A stretch of 64,000 bases of DNA, taken from contig OX388344.1 in the NCBI GenBank assembly GCA_947579665.1, forward strand, positions 11,402,346 through 11,466,345, read 5' to 3'. A program made the position numbers and the translations under genes. Positions 47,767-59,534 of this stretch are shown here, piece by piece. The first letter of the stretch is position 1, and each line of letters begins with the position of its first letter. The notes beneath the pieces were generated by a model that saw nothing but the letters and a program-made list of their open reading frames with translations, was not told the origin of the DNA and ran no database searches. The stretch comes from Sympetrum striolatum (taxonomy: Eukaryota; Arthropoda; Insecta; Odonata; Libellulidae).

Positions 47767-50184
47767 CCCCATAAACGTTTTTTTTTAGCCCAATGACATT
47801 TCGGCTTCTGTTCAGGGTACCTCGAGCTGAATTTTCATAAAAATATTGGCCGTGGACGATTGTTCGAAAAAGAATTATAGCTTGCTTGTTACGTCCACAC
47901 TTTAAATCATGAGAAGCTAGCAGTTGCTCGAAATCACGCATCGGTTGCCTGGCGGAGTCCATGCGAGCAAAACTCGAGAGCGGAATTCGTGACAATAGGA
48001 GCTGTGAATCTGAACGCATTCACTCGTGCACGGAAAAGTGCTTGTTTAGGGAATTTGGAGACAAATTACGTCATTTGGAGGGAACTCTGGGGAAAGAGAT
48101 GTGGGAAAGCATCTTAAACGACACATTCTACGATTCGCAAACAAAACACGTTGTTCTCAATCTCTATTTTGTCTGCGCCCGCATAATACATATCACATTG
48201 GTGGAAGCGAAAGAAATGTCCAAGAGCCTAATTTTTTTGGTACAGATCTTGAAATTTCGCTTAGATATTTATAAAATTTTGCATTTTTCCGTGAGTATAA
48301 TTGAGAGTGAGTTAAAAGCAAACATCATCATTAAAATTGTCATTATAACGTGAACAATGTTCACTGTAAGGAATAGACTCCGATTTTAACGCTAAATTTC
48401 GTTGTAATTTAGACGTCATTAAAAGAAATGACGATGTAGTATTCATGTAGAATTCATCTTTTAATCCGTTATAGTTTTTGTGTTCCGAGAAATAATGATG
48501 TACATTTATTAATAATAACGTAAGCTCATTTTACGAAACAAAATGGCGGAGTCCAATCCAATGGTTTATACGACGTTAGCAAGCTGAAAACGGACACCTA
48601 TGAAATCTCTCGAATCTGAGGTCTCTGAATACGCAATTTGAATAATTAATTCGGATTCGTTTGCTGCCCTGAAAAAGCGATGGACTTTGAGTCCGGTTCG
48701 CGGAACTATTCAGGTTTTTAAGCCAATACAGCGATCTCACGTCAAATGTATTTATCATGTTCTGGTGTTTAAGGTGATGATGCTTATTTCACTACAAATT
48801 TTGAGTTGGACCCGGTGTTGCGACGATTAGGAATATCCCAATTGATGTAAATCAAGATTGATGCGATCACTGATTGAGTAGCACTGAAGGCATCATAAAT
48901 TCAAAGACTATCAGATTTGCAGATATTCAGTCTTTCAGAGGATAAAAGAATTACGGGGAAGTCTTTACCAGCGAACCGAATAAGTTAATAAATCCACACT
49001 TTTGCTAACGAAACCTCTCCTTTATCGCTTATTTTAATCCAGAAGCTCATTCATAATGTTACTAAGCTTTTAGAATTGCCATTATCGAGGAATTATGAAG
49101 AGCATTTTCACGAACCTACCAGCCCCCCTGCGAGGTGAGATTTTGGAATATGGAGTAAGAATCTCATTCTGACGTTTATCGCTTCACAAATCCATTTTAG
49201 ATGCGGAAAAACATAAGACGGGAAAAACAAAGGGTGTGATTTCGGTAGTTCGGATCTCAAAATTTCAACCTTAGAGCCGAGAAAATGTTAGAAACGAGAA
49301 CTTTAGATTCCGCTGTATCTCCAAATGCTAACGGTAAGAGACGATGTGACAGGTCTCCCGACGATGACGCAGACGATTTAAATACCGACATAAAAGTGAA
49401 TCGATACTAATTATGAAAGAGATTAACTTCTTAAATAATGGCAGAGCATACAAAAGCATTCGCATTCTTTAAAAATATTTGCATCCGATTATTTCTTAAA
49501 GCATGAAAGTATTCATATTTTAACTCTCACTGAACTCAATACCTCAATCTATTAATCGTAGAAATTTGTATCCTTGCATTCTATTGCTATTCGAGATTTG
49601 CTCTTCCCGACCACTCTGCGATAATTTCCAATATACGAGTGGACAGTTTTTTAAGAACCAGAATAAGCGTGAGTTGGTCGACCAGTTCTCGTGACCTAAA
49701 CTCGTGACTCTGAATCCGATCGCAATCGAATCTCGTTGTGATCTCGCAATTCGCGATACGAGGTGGAATCGAACAATTAATATTCAGCTTAGTGTGTAAA
49801 ATATTATATTTGTAGTCTTTTTTTGAAGCACTTTGTATATCATGTACCTCTGACTCTTACTCGAGCATTTTCGTAAGAATCGTCTCCCAAAAGAGACGAA
49901 GAATGATGCTGTGAAGATTAAATCCGTTCGAATGACTAAAGATCAAATTGATTTGACAGACTCCGATGGGAGTGCCGAGGAACGGAGAAATGGGCGAAGA
50001 AAGGCAGCCATTTATTTCCACTCGATTTCAGGAATCGCACTCTTTCACATTCCACTGCTCACCTCCTCAGCATTGCCTTCATCTCATGTCCTGATTTCCG
50101 AGTGTTAAAGAAGAAATGACAGCTTAATTCCACCCTTATCCTACACACATATATGCATATGAAATCTATGTGATGCTGCTCTAA
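47767..50184. other. No feature recognised
   Basis: The 130-codon frame at 47961-48353 shows no family motif, a composition like its surroundings and a hydrophobic AT-driven end. I treat it as chance. Confidence 0.4.
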
Positions 50185-50410
50185 AGACTCGATTACACTG
50201 AGCCAATTTCAACTATGTAGCCAGCGAATTTAGTAGCTGCCAATGAACACGCCCAATCTATTCATGGTCTAACTAGCAGATAGTAAACAATCTGCGAGAA
50301 AAGTTGGAAGCCTTGCTGCTTTAGTTGCCACTGACTGGCGTGTGGGCTCATTAGCTAGTAATCTAGCCGTGTGTCATCACAGTTGCTAGTGAACGACGAG
50401 GATCGAGTCT
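50185..50410. mobile_element. Possible small MITE
   Basis: AGACTCGAT at the left end is inverted as ATCGAGTCT at the right. Further inside, TTTAGTAGCT...AATGAACACGCC resembles the inverted TTACTAGCTAATGAGC...ACACGCC. The match is patchy and no target duplication is clear. Confidence 0.35.
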
Positions 50411-51043
50411 GACGTATTCACAACACATTGTTTATCTAGTTGGAGCGAGTGGAGAATTTTGCGTATCACACTAATAACTGACTCGCCCACATCTAAACTC
50501 GCTGACTTTAAATTATATGGTAAACTCGTACAACGCAATCGAGCCTCGAGGGGTCAAAAGAATGGTCGTGGATTGAAAATCTGTGGTAAATGTCGATGTT
50601 TTAAGTTCATTATTCTTCTTTGTGGATCCTTATTCACTATTCATGTAAATAACGTTTTACTGATGTAAATGTGTGTCTTAGACTTTGCTGATTTGTTTCT
50701 GGCGCATGCGTTACAAGTACATTTACTTTAAATTCGTTATGTTCTGTAGTTTTCAATCTGCTCAAAATCACTGTGCGTGAATCTGTAGAACAAAAAATGA
50801 CGGACGTGCAATCGTGTCTCTCATAATAAGTGGAAGCATATGAGTAACAAATGCAATTAGAATTAATTACAGGTGAATTCGGAATGAAAAAGACCAACAT
50901 GAATATAACGTTTATGCCGGATTCCATGCTAAAATGTCTCGCCTTGATGAGTGCCATAAATAGAATTATTCATTATCTCTTATAAACATTCAAAGTTTAC
51001 GGCAATTAAATAAGTAAACTGTAACAATTGGCTCAATAGTATA

Positions 51044-51143
51044 TATCTATTATATATAGATGCTTCTCCGGATATGCTTATATATCTTATTATATATAGA
51101 TGCTTCTCCGGATTCATTCATGTAACTAGATAGATAGATAGGG
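51044..51143 (+). repeat. Double linker before the solitary satellite unit
   Basis: Two copies of TATCTATTATATATAGATG (second slightly altered) with GCTTCTCCGGAT, then TCATTCATGTAACTAGA and a (TAGA)n run, just as upstream of unit I. Confidence 0.8.
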
Positions 51144-52250
51144 AGGATACAAATTCACGGCCTAAAACACAAGCGTGATTGAGTTGAAATTTTAAGACGT
51201 ATTGGCCATAACGTGAAACCCCCAGGAAAAAAACGACTTTGATCCTTATTGTCATGGGTTCGATTCCAGAGGGCCCCAAAGTTCCAAATTTCTCCATAAG
51301 GATACATGGTGGCGATTTTCAAAATTTTTTAAATAACATTTCCGGGATAGGTAGAGAATCAAAATTCTAGGAGCCTACAGATATGGTCGAGAACTATTGA
51401 AAACATTAATGACTACTAATGAAAACGTCCTGGGATCGATGATAGGACGATGCAAAATCCCGCATTTAAAATACATGGGGATAGTTTTTCATTAATTTTT
51501 TGATGCACTTATCGGAATGTAAGGAATTTCTCGGTCAGCTAGAAGATATATATTAAGAATTTGTTCAAGAAAAAAAATTTCATTAGACCGTACTGTTCCT
51601 GGGTTCGATGCCAGAGCACATTAACATTTCTCTCATAAGGAATATAAGGGAAAAGTAAGACGTCGTTTGAGGCAGTAGCAGCCAATATTTCTGCTTGAAT
51701 TTTCACACATAGTTAGAGATGGTGATTTTCTATTGTATTGCATAGGAAGTATCACCTGGTAGATCCGGGTTCGATGCCGGGCGGTAAATATGTCTCCCGT
51801 TTAAAATACATTGGGTTAGTATTTCATTATTTTTTTGATGCACTTATCGAAATGATAGGAAGTTCGTGCTTGGCTGGAAGATGTATGGAAAGAATTGGTT
51901 TCAGAAAAAAATTTTCATAAGACCGTACTATTCCTGGGTTCGATGCCAGAGCACATTAACATTTCTCTCATAAGGAATATAATGGAAAAGTGGGACGTCG
52001 TTTGAGGCAGTTGCAGTTAATATTTCTACTTGAATTTTCACACATAGTTACAGATGATGATCTTCTATGGTGCTGCATAGTAAGTATCACCGGGAAGACC
52101 CGGGTTCGATGCCGGACGAATAAATTGCAGCGGAAATTAAGAATATTTTCAATCCATTTTTTTTTCTTTTGAGGACTCACTCTATATGATGCCGACTAAA
52201 AATTAGTGTTATCGATGTTCTTGCAGTATGCAAGCAACATTTTACTCGTA
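51144..52250 (+). repeat. B-box satellite unit VII (type 2, 1107 bp), solitary
   Basis: The order is A-B'-G-H-G-F with boxes starting at 51257, 51433 (GGATCGATGA, degenerate), 51602, 51768, 51937 and 52103. The spacings 176, 169, 166, 169 and 166 match units I and IV. It ends in CTTGCAGTATGCAAG and TTTTACTCGTA. It lies some 34 kb from the array in the same orientation with no second unit beside it. Confidence 0.9.
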
Positions 52251-52686
52251 ATGATATATAATAACGTAAACTAATCTGTTTGTAAAATTATTGCATCAAG
52301 TATGGACGCAGAATTTGAACGAAATCGAAATTACAGAATGTTTTTTTTTATTTTGACTGAAAGCCCATCAAAAATGCCCTTTCCTGCTATCCGAAGACAT
52401 TTTGAGGGCATTTATCTACAACTAAACCATATTTTTAGATGACTTCGAAACGTACCGGAGTATGTATCTTCATTTCAGTTCTCCCATAACACTACGTTAA
52501 ATATACTCTATTATATGAATAAATACGTATATATACGTGTACTTCGACAATTTTATCTCTATTTCCAAATATTCTGTTTTAAGGGCATCCGTCGGTAGAT
52601 GGAGTTTTTTCTGTGATTCGGGTCTACTTCTTGTCATCCCATCGACTTAAGAATGACACGAATAAATACACTTCCCCGCGAGACAA
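52251..52686. other. No feature recognised
   Basis: AT-rich DNA with a TATACGTATATATACGTG-like stretch near 52525. Confidence 0.35.
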
Positions 52687-53022
52687 ATGTTAATCCTCTA
52701 TAAGTTGGGTCAATACGGACAACGATCCATCAATCCCGAAGACCTCTTCAAGGGCCTTTTTGGCTCCATTAGCCGCTCTTCCGGAATGCAGTTCCAACTC
52801 ATCCAGAACTATATTTTGCGTCTTCAAGTTTGTCTATTCGCTGCTTACGAAAGTGTATTTGAAAAAGTTAAATCTGACGCCTTGCTTAATTTTTATCGAG
52901 GTATAGCAATTTTTCCTTTTATCAATTACTACCTGTTGTATTATAAATATGGTGATGTAACTCCTCAAATAAAAATTGTAAAAAGATTAAAACGTTGTTT
53001 TGAAAAGTTCAAATGTAATTAA
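52687..53022 (+). other. Unrecognised 111-codon open frame
   Basis: It begins with ATG shortly after an in-frame TAA (52663) and ends in TAA. The product has a balanced composition in the first 60 residues (for example INPEDLFKGLFGSISRSSGM), a hydrophobic middle (IAIFPFINYYLLYY) and a basic end (IVKRLKRCFEKFKCN). No family is recognised. It could be a transposon relic or an exon, or chance. Of the unassigned frames in the window it looks the most protein-like. Confidence 0.25.
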
Positions 53023-53077
53023 TCCAGTGGCTCCATATCGATCTCTGTATTGTTTCTCATGAAATATTGTTAATTCG

Positions 53078-53115
53078 AGACAGTGGCGCAGCCAGGATTT
53101 GCCAATTGGGGGGTC
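53078..53115 (+). repeat. AGTGGCGCAGCCAGG repeat start
   Basis: Resembles the CACTGGCGCAGCGAGG start at 8271. It is followed by AATTGGGGGGTCC. Probably the end of a dispersed element whose other limit is not clear. Confidence 0.45.
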
Positions 53116-53626
53116 CAAGGCTACCGATAAAACGAAAAAATGCCTACCTTGCAGTGGCTAGTATATTCATGGCTGCTACTTACTACAATAAATGTCAATT
53201 CTTTCAAAAACTAAACGCATTGAAAACTAGAGGAGTTTAACGCTTACGTGGACAACTTATTACACTTTCCAAGATAGTAGTTTACATAAGCGAACAGTTG
53301 GAAACTTATCATGGGTGTTGTTTGGATTTCTGGTTTGAATACGTCCAATACCTAATAAAAACTCATTTATTCTATGCTGAAGTTTTTAGTGTTGTAGATA
53401 TAAACTTCCCGAGTCTTTGAGAGTTCTTTCTTCCAAGAGTTTGCCAAGTGTGAGAAGGAAAAAATAGTTACTGTTATTTGGCAAGCGACGTAAAACGTAA
53501 CATCCACTCATTAGATCCCCCCAATTGGTGCCCTCATGCTTATTTGAATATCTTTCGTTATTAGACTATATCATCAGCAGAATTTGGAATGTAATTGAAA
53601 TTTCGCCTGCCCATAAAACACCATCA

Positions 53627-53700
53627 ATGTATAAAAATAATGATATGAAGTATATATACAGCTATGTATAAAAATAATGATATGAAGTATATATACAGCT
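53627..53700. repeat. Exact tandem duplication of 37 bp
   Basis: Two identical adjacent copies starting ATGTATAAAAATAATGATAT and ending ATATACAGCT. The absence of differences suggests a recent slippage event. Confidence 0.95.
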
Positions 53701-54036
53701 AATATTGCATAAGGTTTATATGCGCCGTGCCAGAATTTCGCTACAGGAATCTGAAGTTAATTAGATTTAATAACTAAGATATTTTATCAAAAAGAGAATC
53801 TTTCAATTCAGTAAATATCTAAACTCAAAAATAATGTTAAAGAGTTATCAAAAACTATGATTTTTATTTCAAAACCAAGAATGAAAAATTTTAAATAAAG
53901 TCACAGAAAAATTTTCCATGGATTGCTCAAAATCTTCATTTTAGTTGTGTAATCAATCTAGGACATTCAAATGAAGAATAAAATCCAATGCGTAAAAAAT
54001 AATTTTCTTCGTTCTTTTCTCCATTATTGCAGGAAT

Positions 54037-54226
54037 TTACGCGATGGAAATGAAGGAGAAAATGTCTGCCGTAGCCGGGGATCGAACCCAGGTCGGTTGC
54101 TCTAACCACTAAGCTACCACGGACTAAGCTAGCCGTGGTAGCTTAAAGCAACCGACCGGCAATTGAGAGACCTAGGTTCGATCCCCGGCTACGGCAGATC
54201 ATTTCTCCTTCATTTCCATCGCGTAA
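54037..54226. repeat. tRNA-like palindrome (two facing tRNA-derived arms)
   Basis: The outer arms TTACGCGATGGAAATGAAGG and their inverse at 54207-54226 enclose two facing tRNA-like sequences. The left (minus strand, 54122-54066) has an A-box-like TAGCTTAGTGGTTAGAGC and a B-box GGTTCGATCCC but lacks the anticodon part. The right (plus, 54133-54196) keeps the middle part (GACCGGCAATTGAGAGAC) and the B-box but has lost about 8 bases of the D-arm. Neither makes a full cloverleaf. It is probably a SINE or MITE with tRNA-derived ends. Confidence 0.8.
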
Positions 54227-55444
54227 CGCAATAAAACATGTGTAATCATGCAAATCTTCGTCGTCCTTCCTTATTGCTGAAATAATAAAATGTGCTCGTG
54301 TCCTTCAATATAATACTGAGAATAGTTTGAGAATTCTGATTTTTATCTATTTTCAAATGAATAATCCAAGCCAGATGACTGACTCAAGTGAGACATGTTA
54401 GCTGCATTGCAGGAGCCATCTACTCGAGGTTTCTTAGGAGTGACCTCATCCGTTGTTTTTAAAATTACCTCCTTTTCTAAGAAACAAAACATCATTTATT
54501 TCAGATGCAATTTTCTAGTAGGCTACAATTAAACCTGACTTCGTTATTTATGTATTGGCTAAGTCTTCAACTAAATACGTCACATGCCGGACATTCAAAA
54601 TTCGGCTGCTTTAAAAAATACAGTAGACTATTGCTTATAGTTGATATTATAATTGAATTTCCAGAATTAAAGTTACATACCAAGATGAAAAAAGGAAGAT
54701 GTCAACTTACAATTATTTAGACTGAGTTATAGTTAGGTGGTTTAACAAGCAGACAGCTGACGCAAACCCAATCTTACGCATTGAGTGCTCAAAGAAAACA
54801 AACATTTTCCATGAATTGATATTTTCAATGGGCATTGCATGACCACGTGATTGACAGGATAAGTCATGAGATTCATGGGATTCTATCACCAGATATATAA
54901 TTAGCTACATCGAAAAGGAAGCTGAAGAATTTAAGTCACAGTTCCGATAGATCTGTGCGTAACTTACGCGCACAATACCTTTCAGATGACAGATTTGCTT
55001 CCAAAATGGTATATTATTAGTAATATCATCGCAAATTAATTTTTACTGGTTTCTTGCATGGCTCCAATACTTTTTAAATTTCTACGGAAATTCGGTTATC
55101 GAATAATTGTCGCAAAGATACATCAAATTAACAGGCAATCATAAAATAAAGTCGGTATATTTTCTATCATCCCGAGTAATGTAGAGTCTACTGTGCGGAC
55201 TTTTAATCCTCCAAAATGCTTAATAAAGGAAAAAGTAACTTTGCAATTGTCACTAAACTTATCTTGAGATATGCCTTCCGATAACAGCCCTAAAATAAGA
55301 CAATCCTAATATATGCATCTAATAAAGGTTACTTAACAAAAAAACGCATAGCCATTAACTTGCGCCTTTTCCGATTACGGCCTCGAGCTATTAGCGGACT
55401 GTGAAAAAGATTTTCGGATGTCCATCTGTACCTAAACTCTCCTT
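54227..55444. other. No feature recognised
   Basis: AT-rich DNA. The 71-codon frame at 54505-54720 has no recognisable motif. Confidence 0.35.
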
Positions 55445-55905
55445 CGAAGAATTCACTGAGAATTTCTCAAAAGCACTACTCACGAGCCTAATATTGCATC
55501 CACTCCCTTAAATCAGTCACAGGCAGAAGATCTAACTGAGCGTTTAATCTATCGTTTTGTTTCTCAAACTTAATCTTAATCTCTGTTTCCAGGGTGTACG
55601 TTTCGAATTACTTCTCGAATGTTCCTTTGCAATATTTTTGCGAGGAGTAAACAAATCAGCACTTTCGAATTTTTCTCATGGGATTCTAATCTTATGGTGT
55701 GAGTCATCTAACTAAAGGATAGGCTTAAGAAGTGCACACGTTGAACATTGTATGCAAAAAAACTCGTATCATAGCGTCCCATTGATATCGATGTCGGCTC
55801 TAGGCCTGCTCTGCTAACGAAAACATCACCTTAGCTGACATCGTAGCCATATTTACGGGCATGCGGAGCTTTCGCTGAATTTATCTAGCAAACACATGAC
55901 TAGAA
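55445..55905 (-). repeat. Second copy of the dispersed repeat seen at 8331-8770
   Basis: The minus strand matches 8331-8770 block by block, with a longer middle part here (between the CTCGCAAAAA block and the GAGATTAAGATTA block). The shorter copy lies inside the spacer of the long inverted repeat. Stops occur in all frames of both copies. Confidence 0.8.
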
Positions 55906-56109
55906 GTGTATCTCTAACAAGGAGACTACATAGTGTCGGCAGCGATTTTTTTATGAAAATCGGTTCGGTTGATAGATCTCGAGTTAAGAATAAATAATTA
56001 CCCCACATTTAGGCGTTTATGAGTGATAGTTTCCCTGAAAATAGACTTTGAAAATTAAACTATGGTTACATTTTTATGATAAAGTCCAAGATAATCCCAA
56101 TTGATAGTG

Positions 56110-56176
56110 TGGAGTTTGTTGTTGCGGTACCATGGTCGATCAGCAATATTTTGGCCCGGGTTCAATCCCGACATTG
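56110..56176 (+). other. tRNA-like sequence, probably SINE relic
   Basis: GGTACCATGGTCGATCAGC resembles a tRNA D-arm, and about 30 bases later CCCGGGTTCAATCCCGAC has a B-box (GGTTCAATCCC). The spacing is short of a full tRNA and stems are weak. Confidence 0.4.
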
Positions 56177-58690
56177 AGAAAATATTTTTTTCATTTTTTC
56201 TCTGCTAATTTTCACCCTTGTATTCATCCATCCCTCTTTATTCTATTTGTGACTTTCCTACGCTTTTTCCAAAACTTAGGGAATTTTTATTTAAGCTATT
56301 TTTCTCCCCTGCGAGGCTCTCGTTTCATCAATTACGCGCAGATACTTCAGTCCGATTCTTGTGGGCACTATATTCATAACGTCTGAAATTTGAAAAATTA
56401 CAATACAAGCAAGAAAACGTGCCGAGGACATTTTTAGAAACATCCGAGCAAGGGACTCTTTGGAGGATCGTTCCTTATTGCTCCAAAAACACGTCCTCGG
56501 AAACGAGAAAAGTTCGGATCTTTTTATTTTCCCTCGCGTTCCATAAGAGGGATTCATAAACCCTTTCGGAATCGATCTACGCATTGCCCAAGAGACGCTT
56601 TTTGACTCTTAGAGCGCACGTTCGCTGAATCCGACCCAATTCCATCGTTTTCACGCCATAAATTATCATGACATATGGGCTAAAGATAACTCGTTCTGGA
56701 ATCACTTTCCTCGGCGAGAAACGAGTTTTATTTTATACCGATTTGGAGAATCCAATGCTGGAATGCCATCAAACGCTTCAACACTTTCACAGTTGAGGAC
56801 CTTTGGGTTTGTCTTTGGATTCAGGTGTTCCCAAACTTGATATTCTTGAAGAAAATGAACTTGGGAGTGTTTCTTTTACGGCAAATCTGTGATTCAAAAC
56901 ACCTCCGAGTAAACCTCAGAGAAAAATTAAATAGCTATCGGTAGTGAGAGCCTAAAATGGTGGGGCGTTGGTCAAACTCTCGAGTAATTGTAACGAATAT
57001 AATCCGAAGACTTTGAAGATTATTATATTATCGAATATAGCACACGTCTTTTTGAAACTCCCTATTTATATACTAGTGTGAAATTTTGAGCCTTAATAAA
57101 AATACAGGATGTTTGCAAATACCGATATTTTAATACAGGAAGAAAAAAGAGGTATCGGTGTAGTGTATGAAGCAAATCACTCACGATGTTGGCCTAAGAG
57201 TCTGTCTCAGCTGGATGGACACTCAAGATGAACTCCCTCAGAGGCAGATTAAATGAGAAGAAGAATTGTTGTAAACTTTAAATTACATCTTTAATGCTGA
57301 TGAAAGAATAACTTACGTATCCTTTTCCCTATTTGCTTAGAATTGTTCGATTCCGTTTGAGTGAGGGATGGGTGTACCTCTCGATTCGCTTACTTGACCT
57401 TCGGTGGACACTCCTAAATCGCCTACGCAGAACATCGTCAGCACCACTAAACTTTGTTCGAAAGGTATGCTTTTAATGACTCTTCCATAACATCTCAGTC
57501 TGTTCTACAAGAATCATAAATTATCCAACGTTCAGCTATTAAATCTTTCAAGATGTATTTAAATGATTTACAGATGTCATGTAAATATTAGTTCCCGGAA
57601 TGTAACTACGTGGAGTTCCAAAGAATTTATTATTGCATAAATCACAAAATAATTTGTTATTTTATTATTAATTTTAGATTGGTGTGTTCGAGTACAATAT
57701 CCATGAAGTAGTCTTTAATTTCAACTATTTCTAACCCAGAATTCAAATGCAGAATCTTCATGAACACGTGTCGATGCTTTGTCGATGTAAAAGCATCGGT
57801 CAATCCGCCGCGTCGATTAACGGAGAAGTCGGTCGATTGAGGCGTCGGTCGACCAAGTGCTGTGTCGGGAAACCGGGTTTTTGGTAAATGGACCACTCAA
57901 TCTTTGATTAGATACATACATTGTTTGCGAATGTAAGCCCATTGCTCCACTTAAACTGGCGTATGGTTTTAATATTTTTGGAAAATTGCGAAAAATGGAG
58001 AAAGGAGTACGGTGTGGAAATCTAACATTGAAAGGGGACGGTTGATGCGACAAACCATTCACCCTGAGTGGAATTTATGTTAAATATCGACCAAAATCCT
58101 TGAATGATGACATTTGTACTTGTTTCGTAATATAAGTATTTATGTATCAAAAATACGTACTTATGTGTGTAAATATGTCCGCGATCTTCTTGCACTACTT
58201 ATGATCAAGATGTCGATCCGTAATTAATAAACAAAGTTATCTTTTAATTCAGAGAGAAATCTTTTAAATAATTCCTGAGAAGTGACTATAAAATGGCTAA
58301 TTTCGCGAAGTCGGAAAAATACTGAGAAATAAATTTTAAAAATATAACTGTCCTTGTAGGCATATCATAGCATTTCCAACAAAATTTGAATTAAGCATGT
58401 GATACGTTTTCTGAGTCAATTATTGGTCATAAAAAACGCTATTTCTAGTCAAAACAAAGCCAAAATATCATTCTGCGAGCAAATGGAGGATTTTCTACAG
58501 TAAAAGTCGGATAGAATGCGAGAACACATCGAAGAAGTAAAAAGCAGCAACATTTAGTGACAAAACTGGTGACTATAGACCTCTGAATTAAATCACTACA
58601 ACTGGTTAATTTCTTCTGTTAAACTCTGACTTCACATCCGACCCTTTTCGACAGCTGCTGTTTCCATAACGACTTAATCCAGTTTAATAG
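56177..58690. other. No feature recognised
   Basis: No family motif or repeat shared with the rest of the window was found. Confidence 0.4.
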
Positions 58691-59534
58691 TTTAATTGTA
58701 AGTTTAATTCAGTAAAACACTTTTCATATGATCTAATACTAAGTTTTATACGTTTTTCAAACGATTTAGTCCTCATCCAAAGGTGGTGCGAAAAATGGGA
58801 ATTAGATATTAACGTAAGTAAATGCTCCGTAGTTAATTTCTTCGAAAAGAAAAAAATGCGTCCAAATCACCCATACAAAATTAATGGAATTAGTATCAAA
58901 GTAGTAGATTCAGTTAAATATCTCGGGATCAACATTACTAATAACTTAAATTGGAGCACGCATATTCGAAAAATCTGCGGCAAAGCTAGTAAAAGGCTTG
59001 GCTTTGTAAAGCGTATTGTCGGTAAATGCGACGAAAAGGTGAGAGAGCGATGTTATTTTACCTTGGTCAGACCCCTTCTGGAATATGCGGCAAGTATATG
59101 GGATCCGGCGGATGAAACGTGTACTCGCGAACTCGAGAAAGTGCAGCGTAAAGCGGTTCGTTTTGTTAAGAAATGCTACGATAAAAAAGCAAGCGTTACA
59201 AAAATGCTCTCAGACGTAGGTTGGGAATCCTTGAAAGAAAGGAGATTGGAAGCAAGGCTGCGATTGCTTAATAAATTCAGGGAAACTACATTTTCCAAAG
59301 ATACAATCGGTATCATGCAACCCCCCTGCTACGTCGGTCGATCCGATAATGACCGTAAGTTAAGAGAAATAGATGCTAGGACGAATCGTTTCAGAGATTC
59401 ATTCTTTCCGCGAACAATACGTGACAATAATCGAATAAGGAAGTAATTTAGATTCAACTGGTGTTTACACCCCCTGCCACACGCCGAAAGGCGGCTTGTA
59501 GGGTATTAATGTAGATGTAGATGTAGATGTAGAT
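58691..59534 (+). pseudogene. 5'-truncated CR1/jockey-like non-LTR retrotransposon: RT tail and 3' UTR
   Basis: The frame is open from 58691 to a TAA just after codon 59446, and homology to the family is clear from about 58760. The segment LVLIQRWCEKWELDINVSKC precedes KYLGINITNNLNWSTHI, LVRPLLEYAASIWDP, LEKVQRKAVRFVKKCY and SVTKMLSDVGWESLKERR. These are the thumb and C-terminal blocks; the catalytic YADD part is absent. There is no internal stop, so it is a fairly young insertion compared with 2490-3140. The 3' UTR is about 60 bases: ACACCCCCTGCCACACGCC, a hairpin CGCC-GAAA-GGCG with a GNRA-type loop (about 59482-59493), GGGTATTAATG and an (ATGTAG)n tail at about 59509-59534. Confidence 0.9.

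Noticed and set aside
47961..48353. 130-codon plus-strand frame
   Set aside because: No recognisable domain, codon use like the surrounding non-coding DNA, and no repeat or splice context to support it.
54066..54196. Functional tRNA genes in the palindrome
   Set aside because: Each copy lacks part of the molecule (anticodon region or D-arm), and the stems do not form a complete cloverleaf.
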